A stretch of DNA of 64,000 nt from Rhizobium sp. Root483D2. Its GTDB lineage: Bacteria; Pseudomonadota; Alphaproteobacteria; Rhizobiales; Rhizobiaceae. Every line of letters starts with the position of its first letter. The first letter of the stretch is position 1. Positions 1 through 8,600 of this stretch are shown in pieces. The DNA lies in contig NZ_LMFB01000019.1 of NCBI RefSeq assembly GCF_001426685.1, positions 41,005 through 105,004 of the forward strand, in the 5' to 3' direction. The position numbers were made by a program, and so were the translations under genes. The notes under the pieces are model-generated. The model saw nothing but the letters and a program-made list of their open reading frames with translations. It was not told where the DNA came from and searched no databases.

Positions 1-2
1 AG

Positions 3-1226
3 ATTGCGTCGCTTGCCCTCGATGACCCAAAGGCACAACTGCAGCTTTTAGAAGCGCCAGGCCTTGCAGATGTTTTTTCGACACCGGATGGAAAAGCCGT
101 GGCTTGGCTGGACGGTAAAAATACCCTGCGGTTCCTCGGCCGTTTGGCCGGCAAGCCTCAACTCGCACTTTCCGATGCTGCCAAAGCTCTCGTTTACAGC
201 GCCAATGCCAAACAGACCATTATCGGAATGGCGAGTGGAATGCTGCGTTTCTTGCCGGATGACGAAGGCGTTCGATCGTCCGGGTTAACCCTGCCGCATC
301 CGCTAAAAGCCATGCAATTACTCGATGGCGGACGCCTCATTCTAGCGATTGGCGACGGACACGCCAGCGTTGTCGATCTCGCGACCCGTCACATCGTTCT
401 GCGGCTTACGACCCAGCCAGGCGCCGATCGCATTGTCCTTACCCATCAGTTTGCCTATGCGATCGGGGGTCCTTCGGGCTATGCGACAATCTATGCACTT
501 GAAGACCTCCGGCGCGGCAGGAACCAGGCGCTCGATGTGATGGTGAGTTCTCCGGGTACTTCGGCCGAGGAAAGCACAACGTCCAGGGTGGCGGCTTCGC
601 CAGAGGGCAACGGTATTCTCGTGGCAAGCCCGACCGATGGAATGATCTACCAGTATAGCGAGGGCATGATGGCCCCCGTCGGCAGCTATTCGAATTATCG
701 CCGGGCAGCGGTCGGTCTGGATATCGTCGATTATGCGTTCCGGGAGGTCGAGGCAGGGCATTACAGGGCGACCGTAAAAGCCGGGACTGGAGGACGATAT
801 GAGCTGATCATCGGCGCGGCCGGCCCAAGAATGTCCAGTTGTTCGACAGTTGTGATCAATGGCGGCGATGCGCAGCAGGCAGGCGTTGCCGCGCGGTGGC
901 ATGCGGCTCTTCTCGGAGGCGGTAACAGTGGGACCGCCGCGCAAAATACCGCAAGCGAGAAAATTCGCGTCCGTCTGACCGAGACATTGCCTGGAAGTAA
1001 TCCCACCACACTCGCCGGGCTCAGGGATCTCACGCTGCTGGTGTTTGAAAAACATACCGGCTGGCAGCGCCGCGTTCTGCTTCGCGATGTGGGAGACGGC
1101 CAATACGAGGCAACGGTGAAGCTGCCGCGCAAAAGCAAGTATGATCTGCTCGTGTCAAGCCGATCCGCCAATTTGTCGTTCGTCGAAGGCCAGCTCGGCG
1201 AGACACTCCTGGGGCAGGCACAATGA
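3..1226 (+). CDS. secreted beta-propeller-like protein, 5' end outside the window
   Basis: The reading frame is open from the left edge, so the N-terminus is missing; a GTG at 99 lies inside the frame and is probably not the start. About 407 residues are visible. The first 200 resemble the repeated beta-strand blades of WD40/YVTN propellers, with phrases such as SPEGNGILVASPTDG at about 60% of the length. The last 100 residues look like an immunoglobulin-like or FixH-like beta domain (GDGQYEATVKLP). The gene overlaps the following SCO gene by ATGA at 1223-1226, so the two are translationally coupled. No catalytic residues were recognised. Its place in an operon with a SCO protein and a cytochrome c suggests a periplasmic role beside an electron-transfer or copper-handling system; this is inference. 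Confidence 0.7.
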   Translation: MASLALDDPKAQLQLLEAPGLADVFSTPDGKAVAWLDGKNTLRFLGRLAGKPQLALSDAAKALVYSANAKQTIIGMASGMLRFLPDDEGVRSSGLTLPHPLKAMQLLDGGRLILAIGDGHASVVDLATRHIVLRLTTQPGADRIVLTHQFAYAIGGPSGYATIYALEDLRRGRNQALDVMVSSPGTSAEESTTSRVAASPEGNGILVASPTDGMIYQYSEGMMAPVGSYSNYRRAAVGLDIVDYAFREVEAGHYRATVKAGTGGRYELIIGAAGPRMSSCSTVVINGGDAQQAGVAARWHAALLGGGNSGTAAQNTASEKIRVRLTETLPGSNPTTLAGLRDLTLLVFEKHTGWQRRVLLRDVGDGQYEATVKLPRKSKYDLLVSSRSANLSFVEGQLGETLLGQAQ

Positions 1227-1804
1227 CCGGGCCATCTGCAAAAAAACTGATGGCTTTCGCGTTTTGCTGGCTCACTTTAGGAGCCGCTGCGCAAGCGGAC
1301 GAATGGATACATCCAGGCCCGGCACTCCCCCATGCGCAACTGGTCGATCAGGACGACAAGGACCGGTCCCTGGACACTCTTTTGCGGGACCGCCCGGTCC
1401 TAGTAAATTTTTTCTTCACGGGGTGTCAGGCTGTTTGCCCAACGCAGACGGCGCAACTGGCGCTGCTCCAGGCTGAAATAGCAAAGCGCCAGCCTCTCAC
1501 CGGGCCGCAGCCGCTCCTCCTTTCCGTTTCCCTCGATCCGTATGGCGATACACCCGCATCGATCCGGGCCTATGCCGAGCGTTTCGGCCTGGTCCTGGGC
1601 GACAAAGGCAACTGGTTAATGCTGAGTGGTAGACAGGAAGAGTTGAGCGCCGTCTGGAAAGCATTTGATCAGGATAACGGCGATCCCTCTCAGCATGCAT
1701 CCCTGTTCTGGATCGGTCATCCCACCTCCAAACGCTGGACGCGCGCCGATGTCACGACGCCGCCCTCCGTCCTGTTGAAGCTATTGACGGAGGCGACACA
1801 GTGA
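1223..1804 (+). CDS. SCO1/SenC family thioredoxin-fold protein
   Basis: This 193-residue protein has an N-terminal hydrophobic segment (about residues 8-25) ending near AQA, which fits a signal peptide or membrane anchor. The CxxxCP motif of SCO proteins is present (C68 and C72 in FTGCQAVCP), and H158 in SQHASLFWIGHP sits where the third copper ligand is expected. SLDP near residue 103 matches the conserved Asp stretch of the family. SCO proteins deliver copper to the CuA site of cytochrome oxidase or act as thiol-disulfide reductases outside the membrane. The start overlaps the previous stop (ATGA) and the stop overlaps the next start (GTGA). The neighbouring cytochrome c suggests it serves a dedicated redox system rather than the main oxidase; that is inferred from context. 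Confidence 0.88.
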   Translation: MTGPSAKKLMAFAFCWLTLGAAAQADEWIHPGPALPHAQLVDQDDKDRSLDTLLRDRPVLVNFFFTGCQAVCPTQTAQLALLQAEIAKRQPLTGPQPLLLSVSLDPYGDTPASIRAYAERFGLVLGDKGNWLMLSGRQEELSAVWKAFDQDNGDPSQHASLFWIGHPTSKRWTRADVTTPPSVLLKLLTEATQ

Positions 1805-3147
1805 AAGGCCGGGCGCAGGCGCAGATCTGGATGATCCTGTTGATCTGGGCGGGCGGTTCAGTCGCTTTTGCCCGCGCCGGCGATATCGTCGATGGACGCG
1901 CACTCTTTCAAGGCACCCGGCCTTTTTCCGCCGGCATCGCAGCAACGGACAGGCATCTGCCTGCGGCATTTGCCGGCTGTGCCAATTGTCACGGAACGAA
2001 TGGCGCCGGAAAGACGGAAGGCGGCATGTCTGCGCCGGCGATCGGCAAGGTGTCGCTGGAATCTCTTCGTGGTCCCTTAGCCCCTTATCGATCAAAAGAT
2101 GCGGTTCTGGCAGCGATTGAAGCCGGCATAGGCCGTGGCGGCGATCCGCTCGGGTCTATCATGCCCCGCTACACGCTTTCGGCCGACGAGCGGGAGGCGC
2201 TCTTTTCTTATCTCGCCCGCGTTGGCACGCCAGCGGATTTGCCACCCGGTGTCTCTGCCGATGCTCTAAGGCTCGGCTTGCTGCTGCCCCTTTCCGGCCC
2301 GCATGCCAAGCAGGGCCAGGCGGTTGCAGACGGAATAACCCGCGTCATCACGGCAACCAATCATGCAGGCGGCATTCATGGGCGCCGTATCGAGCTCATT
2401 GCGCGCGACACCGCCATGGGGGAGCGTGCTGCATTAAATAGCCTCGTCCGGCAGGACATCTACGCCATCGTCGGCGGCATGTGGGACGCAACGGACGATG
2501 CGCTTGAGCAGCGTCTGGCGGAGGCGCGTATACCAGTCGTTGCAAGCCTCGTCGTGCGTCAGGATGCGCGGCCAACCAACCGCTGGATATCCGATCTTAT
2601 GGCGTCGCGAACCGCTCAAAAGAAGCTCTTGGAGGCGACCCTTTTGTCCTGCCAGACAAACGGGCCGCGCTGGATGCTGCAAATGGGCAAAGACGCTATC
2701 AGAGGTGATGCAGGTGTCGTTGAGGTGACGGACGATAGGGTGAGGCAACTGCCTGCGCCCGAGGCTGATGGTTGCTTAGGTTATGATCTCAGCAACCTGG
2801 GCGTGGTGAAGAGCGAGGTCACTGAGCACTGGAGAAGACGGATCGTGCTGCCATTTCCAGCTGCGGTACTCAGTGATGCCAGTGGGGATATCTGGACCCT
2901 TCTGGGAGCCGCGTCTTCACGCATAGCCATGGAGGCGCTTTCGGCAGCCGGCGCGTCCCTGCACGAGACATCGCTGATCGAGGTTTTGCCACAGATTGCC
3001 GGCTTTGAGCCGATACCCGGAGCGCCCGTCGAATTTTCTGTTGGGCGGGCGAACGCATGGGATGCCGGCATTCTCGCGCTGGACCCCGAAGACAACAGTG
3101 AAAGTAGAAACATGGGCCCATGGGCTGCAGCGAAGAAGGAGGACTGA
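1801..3147 (+). CDS. fusion of c-type cytochrome and periplasmic ligand-binding domain
   Basis: The start is a GTG overlapping the upstream TGA. A signal peptide covers about residues 1-26. Residues 30-145 form a class I cytochrome c domain: haem site C60-x-x-C63-H64 (CANCHG) and a likely axial Met121 in SIMPRY. From about residue 155 the protein becomes a Leu/Ile/Val-type periplasmic binding fold (ABC substrate-binding, type I), starting LRLGLLLPLSGPHAKQG and continuing with the typical 'new ligand, old time' pattern (VADGITRVITATNHAGG). Total 448 residues. No ABC permease or ATPase lies next to it, so the binding domain probably senses or presents a ligand and does not feed a transporter. 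It is coupled to the SCO protein before it and followed after one base by the next gene. Confidence 0.85.
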   Translation: MKGRAQAQIWMILLIWAGGSVAFARAGDIVDGRALFQGTRPFSAGIAATDRHLPAAFAGCANCHGTNGAGKTEGGMSAPAIGKVSLESLRGPLAPYRSKDAVLAAIEAGIGRGGDPLGSIMPRYTLSADEREALFSYLARVGTPADLPPGVSADALRLGLLLPLSGPHAKQGQAVADGITRVITATNHAGGIHGRRIELIARDTAMGERAALNSLVRQDIYAIVGGMWDATDDALEQRLAEARIPVVASLVVRQDARPTNRWISDLMASRTAQKKLLEATLLSCQTNGPRWMLQMGKDAIRGDAGVVEVTDDRVRQLPAPEADGCLGYDLSNLGVVKSEVTEHWRRRIVLPFPAAVLSDASGDIWTLLGAASSRIAMEALSAAGASLHETSLIEVLPQIAGFEPIPGAPVEFSVGRANAWDAGILALDPEDNSESRNMGPWAAAKKED

Positions 3148-3148
3148 T

Positions 3149-4636
3149 ATGTGCACCCTGGCGGTACGCAGATATATTCTCGGAGGTTTTGCTCTTTGCG
3201 CAGCCTCCATTCCAGGTCACGTGTCGGGCCAGACAATGGAGCCGTCTTTCGCCATCAGCGGTGAAATCGAGGCCTTCACGTTGGACACGCCGGGGAACCC
3301 GGTATCAGCTGCGAAGATGACGGTCAGCAATATCCCGGTGACGCTTCCCACCAATCTTCTGGTGACAATGCCCGGCAAATACATGACGCCACACGATCTC
3401 TTTCTCGATGCGGCTGGTGCCATGCAGGCTGCGAGCGGCCTTGCGCTCAGCGATCCGGTGCCACCGAAGACCGCATTTGAGGCGGAGATCATCGGCAATA
3501 TCGTTGCCGGAGATTATATAGCCGGTGTCGTCCATATCTCTCAGGGCGCCCTGCACAGCGGCGCAGGGTTTATCCAGCAGATCGATTATGCCACCGGGGA
3601 AATGCGCATTGGCGCAAAGAGCGGCGCTGCCGGCGCCCGGGTGCGGTTAAACGACGTGACGGGTGTCTATGGATTGCGAAACGACGAAGGCGCCAAGGCC
3701 GCCTTGGCGATGGATGCACGTTTCGAACTGGATCCGGAAAACTCTCCAATCCACGCCAAGACCGGCTTTCCCGTCTGTGTGCCAAGGAGCGATCCGGCAA
3801 TTGCGGACGATCCGAAATGCCCGTCTGCCAATCGTCCGGTTGGAACGGATGCTTACCGGTTCACCTGCGTGCGCACTGCGGGCGAGGCTGCGGCGTCCGG
3901 CAATGCTCCGGCTCATCTGTGCAATCCCGATTTGCCTATCCTTCTCAGGGTTGACGATTACGTCACCTATGCTGGGATTCTGCAGCCCGACCCTGCAGGC
4001 GGTTTTCTGATCTCTGCCTATGGCCTGGACGCAGAACTTGGCGTCTATACCTCCCCTGGCGCGGAGCCGGTATATGTATTTATTGAAGAAGCCTTGCAGG
4101 GTACAAAAGGCGAGCGGTTCCCGGATATTCCTCAGGAAGAAACCACGCGATTTAGGATCGTCGGGTTCAGTACGGATCCGACCCGCAGCGTCGATGTGAG
4201 AATTGCCGATTCCGATCGTGGAAATATCGGCTTCTCATTTTCCGGACCTGCGGGACTTTCTCCATCGAACGGGCCTCAACTCGGACGATTCCGCAACACC
4301 TGGCCTTCAAAGGATAATGCCCGTGCCGTCAGGCGCGATGTGGAAGTCGCCGTCATCGGCAGCCCTCACGCGGTTTTGCCCACCGGCCTTACATCCGGAT
4401 CCTACACGGCGCCGATATCGGAATATATCTATCCAGAAATCACGACTTTTGGCGTGCCAGGGTATCCAAGTCCCGTCTCGTTCGAGAATTTCTGCTTCCT
4501 GACGAATGCGGGCGGAACATTTATCGCGGCATCCGGCCCCGTTGCCCTGTCGAGCCCGTCGCCGTTCCCTGCATCGGGTCATCCGTTGTCACAGGAGATC
4601 GGAGCCGGGCCGGGCAGGGTGTGTGATGGGCAGTAG
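3149..4636 (+). CDS. secreted protein of unknown function
   Basis: The frame is open further upstream, but the ATG at 3149 has a strong ribosome-binding site (GAAGGAGG at 3135-3142) and begins a clear signal peptide (hydrophobic core GGFALCAASIPG, cleavage near VSGQ). The mature protein of about 470 residues is rich in Gly, Pro, Ala and Asp. It has regular beta-strand-like stretches and a few scattered cysteines (for example CVPRSDPAIADDPKCPS near residue 210). No family was recognised. It starts one base after the cytochrome fusion gene, so it is the last visible member of this redox operon. It could be a substrate-binding or matrix protein partnered with the upstream cytochrome; nothing in the sequence proves this. 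Confidence 0.8.
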   Translation: MCTLAVRRYILGGFALCAASIPGHVSGQTMEPSFAISGEIEAFTLDTPGNPVSAAKMTVSNIPVTLPTNLLVTMPGKYMTPHDLFLDAAGAMQAASGLALSDPVPPKTAFEAEIIGNIVAGDYIAGVVHISQGALHSGAGFIQQIDYATGEMRIGAKSGAAGARVRLNDVTGVYGLRNDEGAKAALAMDARFELDPENSPIHAKTGFPVCVPRSDPAIADDPKCPSANRPVGTDAYRFTCVRTAGEAAASGNAPAHLCNPDLPILLRVDDYVTYAGILQPDPAGGFLISAYGLDAELGVYTSPGAEPVYVFIEEALQGTKGERFPDIPQEETTRFRIVGFSTDPTRSVDVRIADSDRGNIGFSFSGPAGLSPSNGPQLGRFRNTWPSKDNARAVRRDVEVAVIGSPHAVLPTGLTSGSYTAPISEYIYPEITTFGVPGYPSPVSFENFCFLTNAGGTFIAASGPVALSSPSPFPASGHPLSQEIGAGPGRVCDGQ

Positions 4637-4665
4637 TTCGTCGAGGAGGTCTTGAACACCAAAGG

Positions 4666-6531
4666 TCACGAGGGAGATCGGCCGTTGCGGATCTGCACAA
4701 CGGTATCCTGACGCGCGCCTGTTTCGCTGGCGACCGGCGACATGGTGGCCTCGACCTGCGCCATTGGCGCGCTCAATCGCAGGTTGAGGCCAGTTGGGCG
4801 ATAGGCCACATCAACCGTTCCAAATGCGCTGAGGCTGGAGGCAATCAATCGCGAACCAAAGCCCTTGCGCTCGGGAGCGACGACCGTGGGGCCATTCATC
4901 TCCACCCAGCTGAACTGGAATGTCTTTTCGTCATCTACGTAAACAACCGACCAATCGATCTCGACGCGCCCTTCGTCGTTCGAAAGCGCGCCGTATTTGA
5001 CAGCGTTTGTCATCAACTCGTGCAATACAAGGCCGAACGACATGGCTACCTGTGGTCCTAGAACCACTTTGGAACCTCGAACCTGAACGCGGCCGCTGTC
5101 CTGCATGCCCATATTGCGAACGGTATTATCGACGACGTCTCTCATTGCTGCGCCGCGCCAATCATCCTGGGTCAACACATCGTGCGCTTTGGACAGTGCC
5201 GTCAGACGCGATTGAAGCTTTTCGCCGGCTTCTTTGACCGAAGAGGCATTCCGCAACGACTGCGCCGCGATCGCTTGCACGACGGCAAGCGTATTTTTGA
5301 CGCGATGAGCCAGCTCATGCATCAACATTTGCTGGGTTTCTTCCGCTTTCTTCTGCTCGGTGATTTCCACCGCCGCACCTGAAAACCTCACAGGTTCGCC
5401 GGTGGCGTCGCGAATCAGGCGACCTCTTGCATGCACCCAACGAACCCCTCCGTCCGGCTGGACGATGCGATACTCGGCGGAGAAGGTTGGCTGACCCGCG
5501 AACACGCGAGAGAGTTCTGCCTCAAAAGCAGGCATGTCGTCGGGATGGAAATTGCGGATATACTCTTCCAGCGGCGCTCCGGCGGCTGCTCTGTCTGGTG
5601 CAACGGTGTAGATTTCCGCAAAGTTTGGGTCGGCGTAAATCAGGTCGGTTTTCAAGTCCCAGTCCCAGATGCCGACCATGGTTGATGCGCCAAGAGCCGA
5701 TTGCAGACGCTCCTCGCTTCTGGTCAACTTCTCCTGCATCGCCTTGAGGTCGGTGATATCCAGTGAAACACCACTCATAAAGGCAGCCTGGCCACGATTG
5801 TCGTTCACCAACTGACCGCGCACAAGGACCCAAGACACCCTGCCGTCCGAGCGAACGATCCGGTACTGGATATCGTAGCCTATGCCAGTTGCGAGCGTTT
5901 CGCGAACAGCCGCCTGCATGCGGGACAGATCGTCCGGGTGGATGACACTGATGAGTTCGTCGTAGGTAAAAGCTTCGTTTTCGTCGCGCCCAAAGTTCTT
6001 TTTGCACACATCGGATGCCTCCAGAACCATCGTCTTGAGATCAAGCTCCCAATATCCAAGGCTACCCGCCTTCAACGTGTCCTTCATTCGACGCTCGGAA
6101 CGCAAGGCGGCCTCTTCAGCCTTTCTGGTCCCCGTAATATCGCGTGATATGGACAAAATGCGGTCTGGCCTGCCGTCAGGCCCGAAGATCGGAGAGACTT
6201 TCACCTCCCACCATCGCGGATTGCCTTTCGCGGTGTCCGCCGTTCCGATGAAGGTGTGGCTCTTGCCTGCTCTCGCAAAATCCAGGGCCTCTTTGGCAGC
6301 GTCGTTGCCTTCGTCTTTCCAGAAATCTGGCCAAGGGCATCCGCGGATGGTGTCGAAGTCATCGACCTCCATCACCCGCATTCCACCTACGCTCATAAAG
6401 CTCAGGCTTCCGTCGAGACCGATCACCTTGATGCAATCGTCGGACGCCGACAGAATTTCGGCCATCAGCGTCGCGTCAACAGCAGTCTGTTGGAATGGCG
6501 CAGCGGGAAGGCGGGGGGCCGCGCCGCTCAT
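4666..6531 (-). CDS. triple-PAS HWE-family sensor histidine kinase
   Basis: The protein is 621 residues from the ATG at 6531; a TTG at 6549 would add six residues and neither has a clear Shine-Dalgarno. Three PAS domains can be read at about 20-135, 150-262 and 278-392, each ending in a PAC-like DIT or EIT motif. The kinase core follows: phosphoacceptor H409 in HELAHRVKNTLAVVQA, N-box N509 in LHELMTNAVKYG, and W542/E544 in FSWVE. The early H-box together with the WxE motif defines the HWE kinase family, common in Rhizobiales. No membrane segment is seen, so it is probably cytoplasmic and senses a soluble or light/redox cue. It lies about 180 bases downstream of the response regulator that follows the LOV kinase, on the same strand, suggesting a shared signalling module. 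Confidence 0.9.
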   Translation of the reverse strand: MSGAAPRLPAAPFQQTAVDATLMAEILSASDDCIKVIGLDGSLSFMSVGGMRVMEVDDFDTIRGCPWPDFWKDEGNDAAKEALDFARAGKSHTFIGTADTAKGNPRWWEVKVSPIFGPDGRPDRILSISRDITGTRKAEEAALRSERRMKDTLKAGSLGYWELDLKTMVLEASDVCKKNFGRDENEAFTYDELISVIHPDDLSRMQAAVRETLATGIGYDIQYRIVRSDGRVSWVLVRGQLVNDNRGQAAFMSGVSLDITDLKAMQEKLTRSEERLQSALGASTMVGIWDWDLKTDLIYADPNFAEIYTVAPDRAAAGAPLEEYIRNFHPDDMPAFEAELSRVFAGQPTFSAEYRIVQPDGGVRWVHARGRLIRDATGEPVRFSGAAVEITEQKKAEETQQMLMHELAHRVKNTLAVVQAIAAQSLRNASSVKEAGEKLQSRLTALSKAHDVLTQDDWRGAAMRDVVDNTVRNMGMQDSGRVQVRGSKVVLGPQVAMSFGLVLHELMTNAVKYGALSNDEGRVEIDWSVVYVDDEKTFQFSWVEMNGPTVVAPERKGFGSRLIASSLSAFGTVDVAYRPTGLNLRLSAPMAQVEATMSPVASETGARQDTVVQIRNGRSPS

Positions 6532-6709
6532 ATTGTTGCCGGAAGGCAAAGTATCGGGAAGGGTGTCGCGAAATTCATCATTGGCCGTTTCATTTCATGG
6601 TTAGCCAGAGCCAGCAACTGTAGCTCCTTCCAGGTAGGAGCGACCGCATTCGAAGTCAATTAAAGCATAACATAGCTTAGTCATTTTCGGGATGCGCGCG
6701 TCTACTCCT

Positions 6710-7132
6710 TCAAGCCGATCCGCGGGGTCCGACGATGATACTTGGAGGCACCGTGAGATTGACGTCTCCACGGAGAAGACGCGCAATATAGCTGAGGGCG
6801 TTTTGAAGCCCGTTCATTGTATAGGGCTTCTCAATCACACCGATTGCACCAACAAAATCATCCGGCACCCGTTTGAGGTTTCCGGTTACGAACACATACG
6901 GGATACCCCGCTCCGCAAGGTGTCTGCCGACGTCGATCCCGGTCGGGCCATCCGTTAAGTGAACGTCCACGAACGCAAACTCGGGCACCTGCCGCTCGAG
7001 AATTGCCATTGCCTGTTTCTCACTCATGGCCTGGCCGATGACGGAGTGCCCGGCTGCCTCGACTTCTTCCTCAAGTTCGAGTGCGAGCAGGGCCTCGTCT
7101 TCGACGATCATGATTTTCAAACTGCGTTCCAT
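6710..7132 (-). CDS. single-domain response regulator (LovR/CheY-like)
   Basis: The protein has 140 residues and only a receiver domain. The acidic pocket is E11/D12 (IVEDEA), the phosphoacceptor is D56 (AFVDVHL), the switch Thr lies in YVFVTGN and the conserved Lys in EKPYT. No output domain follows, so it must act by protein-protein contact or as a phosphate sink. It begins one base after the stop of the LOV kinase gene, which makes it the obvious partner, as with LovK-LovR in Caulobacter and the LOV-HK/RR pair of Rhizobium leguminosarum. In those systems the regulator feeds into the general stress response; whether it does here cannot be read from this window. Confidence 0.9.
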   Translation of the reverse strand: MERSLKIMIVEDEALLALELEEEVEAAGHSVIGQAMSEKQAMAILERQVPEFAFVDVHLTDGPTGIDVGRHLAERGIPYVFVTGNLKRVPDDFVGAIGVIEKPYTMNGLQNALSYIARLLRGDVNLTVPPSIIVGPRGSA

Positions 7133-7133
7133 G

Positions 7134-8243
7134 TCAATGATCCACCATCAGCGTGACGCGGACGATTGTCTCCCGCCCTCGGATTTCGCGATGGATTTCC
7201 GCCTCGACCTGACGGCAGCAGGTCTCCAGCATAAGCCGTCCGAAGTCGTCGTCTTCTGGATTGACGGCAACCGGATCGGCAGTGTCTCTGACCTCGATCA
7301 GGAAATGTCCATTCGGCTGATTAACCGTCAGGTGAATTTGACCGCCGCCATCCCGTAATCCCCGGCGTACGGCATCGCCGATCAGTTCGTTGACAATGAG
7401 TGCGAGCGGGGAAGCTTTTGCAGCCGGAACGAGGACGGGAGCAAGCTCCATCGTAATTTGGATATCGTTGCGTCTGAGTGACCCGACAAGGTCTACGACG
7501 AGATCGCGGGCGAAGTCAGCAACGTCGAAACGGGCTACGTCGTGTGACGTAAAGAGCTTCCGTTGAACAGTGCTGAGGGCCTCGACCCTGTTCAGGACCG
7601 AGAGAAGTGTATGGCGCACCGTCTCATCTTTGGTTTTGCGGGCCTGCAGTTTCACAATCGACGCGATGGTCAGCAGGTTGTTTTTTACCCGGTGGTCGAC
7701 CTCGTGGACGAGTGTGATCTTGGCGTCGAGTGCCTGGCTCAATTCGCTGGCTCGAGCGGCAACTTCGGCTTCGGCTTTCCTGCGGGCGGACGCCGTTTTC
7801 ATCAGCTTGATCTTGTCGTCGGTGAAATCGAGTTGAGAGGCGAAAAAGTAGATCGCCTCGCCGCTGTCGTTGAAAACGGGACTAATGAAGAGAGCGTTCC
7901 AGAATATCGATCCATCCTTGCGATGGTTGACAATGTCGATCGCGATGGAGCGAAACTCGCTGATCGCTTCGGCAATTTTCTGGACAGATGCGCGATCGGT
8001 CTCCGGTCCTTGTAGAAAACGGCAATTGCGTCCGATCAGTTCGTCTGCGGCGTAGCCTGTCAGATCGCTAAACGCCTTATTGGAAAAAATGATCGGGTTG
8101 TCATGCTGCCGGGGATCAGTGATGATCATTGGCATGCGGGTAGCCTTGAACGCCGCCGCGAATGGGTCTTCCGATGGGTGTTCCGCAAGAAGTCTGTTTC
8201 CGGCGTTTTGCGCACCTCTTTTTGCCGAAACTTCGTCGTCCAT
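7134..8243 (-). CDS. blue-light LOV histidine kinase
   Basis: I chose the ATG at 8243 (369 residues) because an AAAAGG lies about 9 bases upstream and the LOV core then starts near residue 25, as in known LOV kinases. ATG 8312 and TTG 8351 are alternatives that add unrelated sequence. The LOV domain (about 28-142) carries the photoactive cysteine C74 in GRNCRFLQG and the FMN-contacting glutamine in ASQLDFT (Q137). A short coiled-coil linker leads to a HisKA_2/HWE-type kinase with H184 in HEVDHRVKNNLLTIAS and an N-box ALIVNELIGDAV. Loss of a strong glycine-rich ATP lid at the C-terminus (DDFGRLMLE) is common in this group. It should bind FMN, form a cysteinyl adduct in blue light and phosphorylate the adjacent single-domain regulator. 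Confidence 0.9.
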   Translation of the reverse strand: MDDEVSAKRGAQNAGNRLLAEHPSEDPFAAAFKATRMPMIITDPRQHDNPIIFSNKAFSDLTGYAADELIGRNCRFLQGPETDRASVQKIAEAISEFRSIAIDIVNHRKDGSIFWNALFISPVFNDSGEAIYFFASQLDFTDDKIKLMKTASARRKAEAEVAARASELSQALDAKITLVHEVDHRVKNNLLTIASIVKLQARKTKDETVRHTLLSVLNRVEALSTVQRKLFTSHDVARFDVADFARDLVVDLVGSLRRNDIQITMELAPVLVPAAKASPLALIVNELIGDAVRRGLRDGGGQIHLTVNQPNGHFLIEVRDTADPVAVNPEDDDFGRLMLETCCRQVEAEIHREIRGRETIVRVTLMVDH

Positions 8244-8600
8244 TAACAAGCCTTTTGTGAATCCGTCGGTAACGCGCAGGAATGTGAAATGTTCCACGCC
8301 CTGAAAAAGCATTTTGGCAGGTAGAAGAAAAACCCGATTCGATGCAACCAAGTGCGATCAGCGCAGTAATTCTCGAAAAAAGTTCAGAAAATATATATAT
8401 ACTTATAATAGTAATTTTCAGAAAATCGTAGTTGCCCGCGATGACCGTTGGCACCGCTAAGATGGCCGCCCACGCAGCGAGCTGCGGGGAATCGTGATTT
8501 ATGGGAAAGTTTCTCCCTGTCGCGTGCAATCAGCCAAGGGCGGATACTCAGGGAGTGCCCGTCTCGACACTCCCTCAACGCTAGAGGCCAGTGAGTTCCT
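8244..8600. promoter_or_regulatory. AT-rich promoter region before the LOV kinase
   Basis: No gene is seen here. Around 8380-8420 the sequence is far more AT-rich than the surroundings, with an alternating AT run next to AATAGTAATTTTC. This probably holds the promoter of the leftward LOV kinase operon; no exact -35/-10 pair could be assigned with confidence. If one of the upstream kinase starts is used instead, the region shrinks accordingly. Confidence 0.4.
8550..8575 (-). terminator. inverted repeat downstream of the MFS gene
   Basis: AGGGAGTG (8550-8557) and CACTCCCT (8568-8575) form a perfect 8-bp stem with a 10-base loop, 25 bases beyond the stop of the leftward MFS gene. There is no clear U-run on that strand, so termination strength is uncertain. 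Confidence 0.45.

Noticed and set aside
342-1103. 253-codon antisense frame at the left edge
   Set aside because: Lies opposite the propeller gene, whose frame is coupled to the following operon; no recognisable domain.
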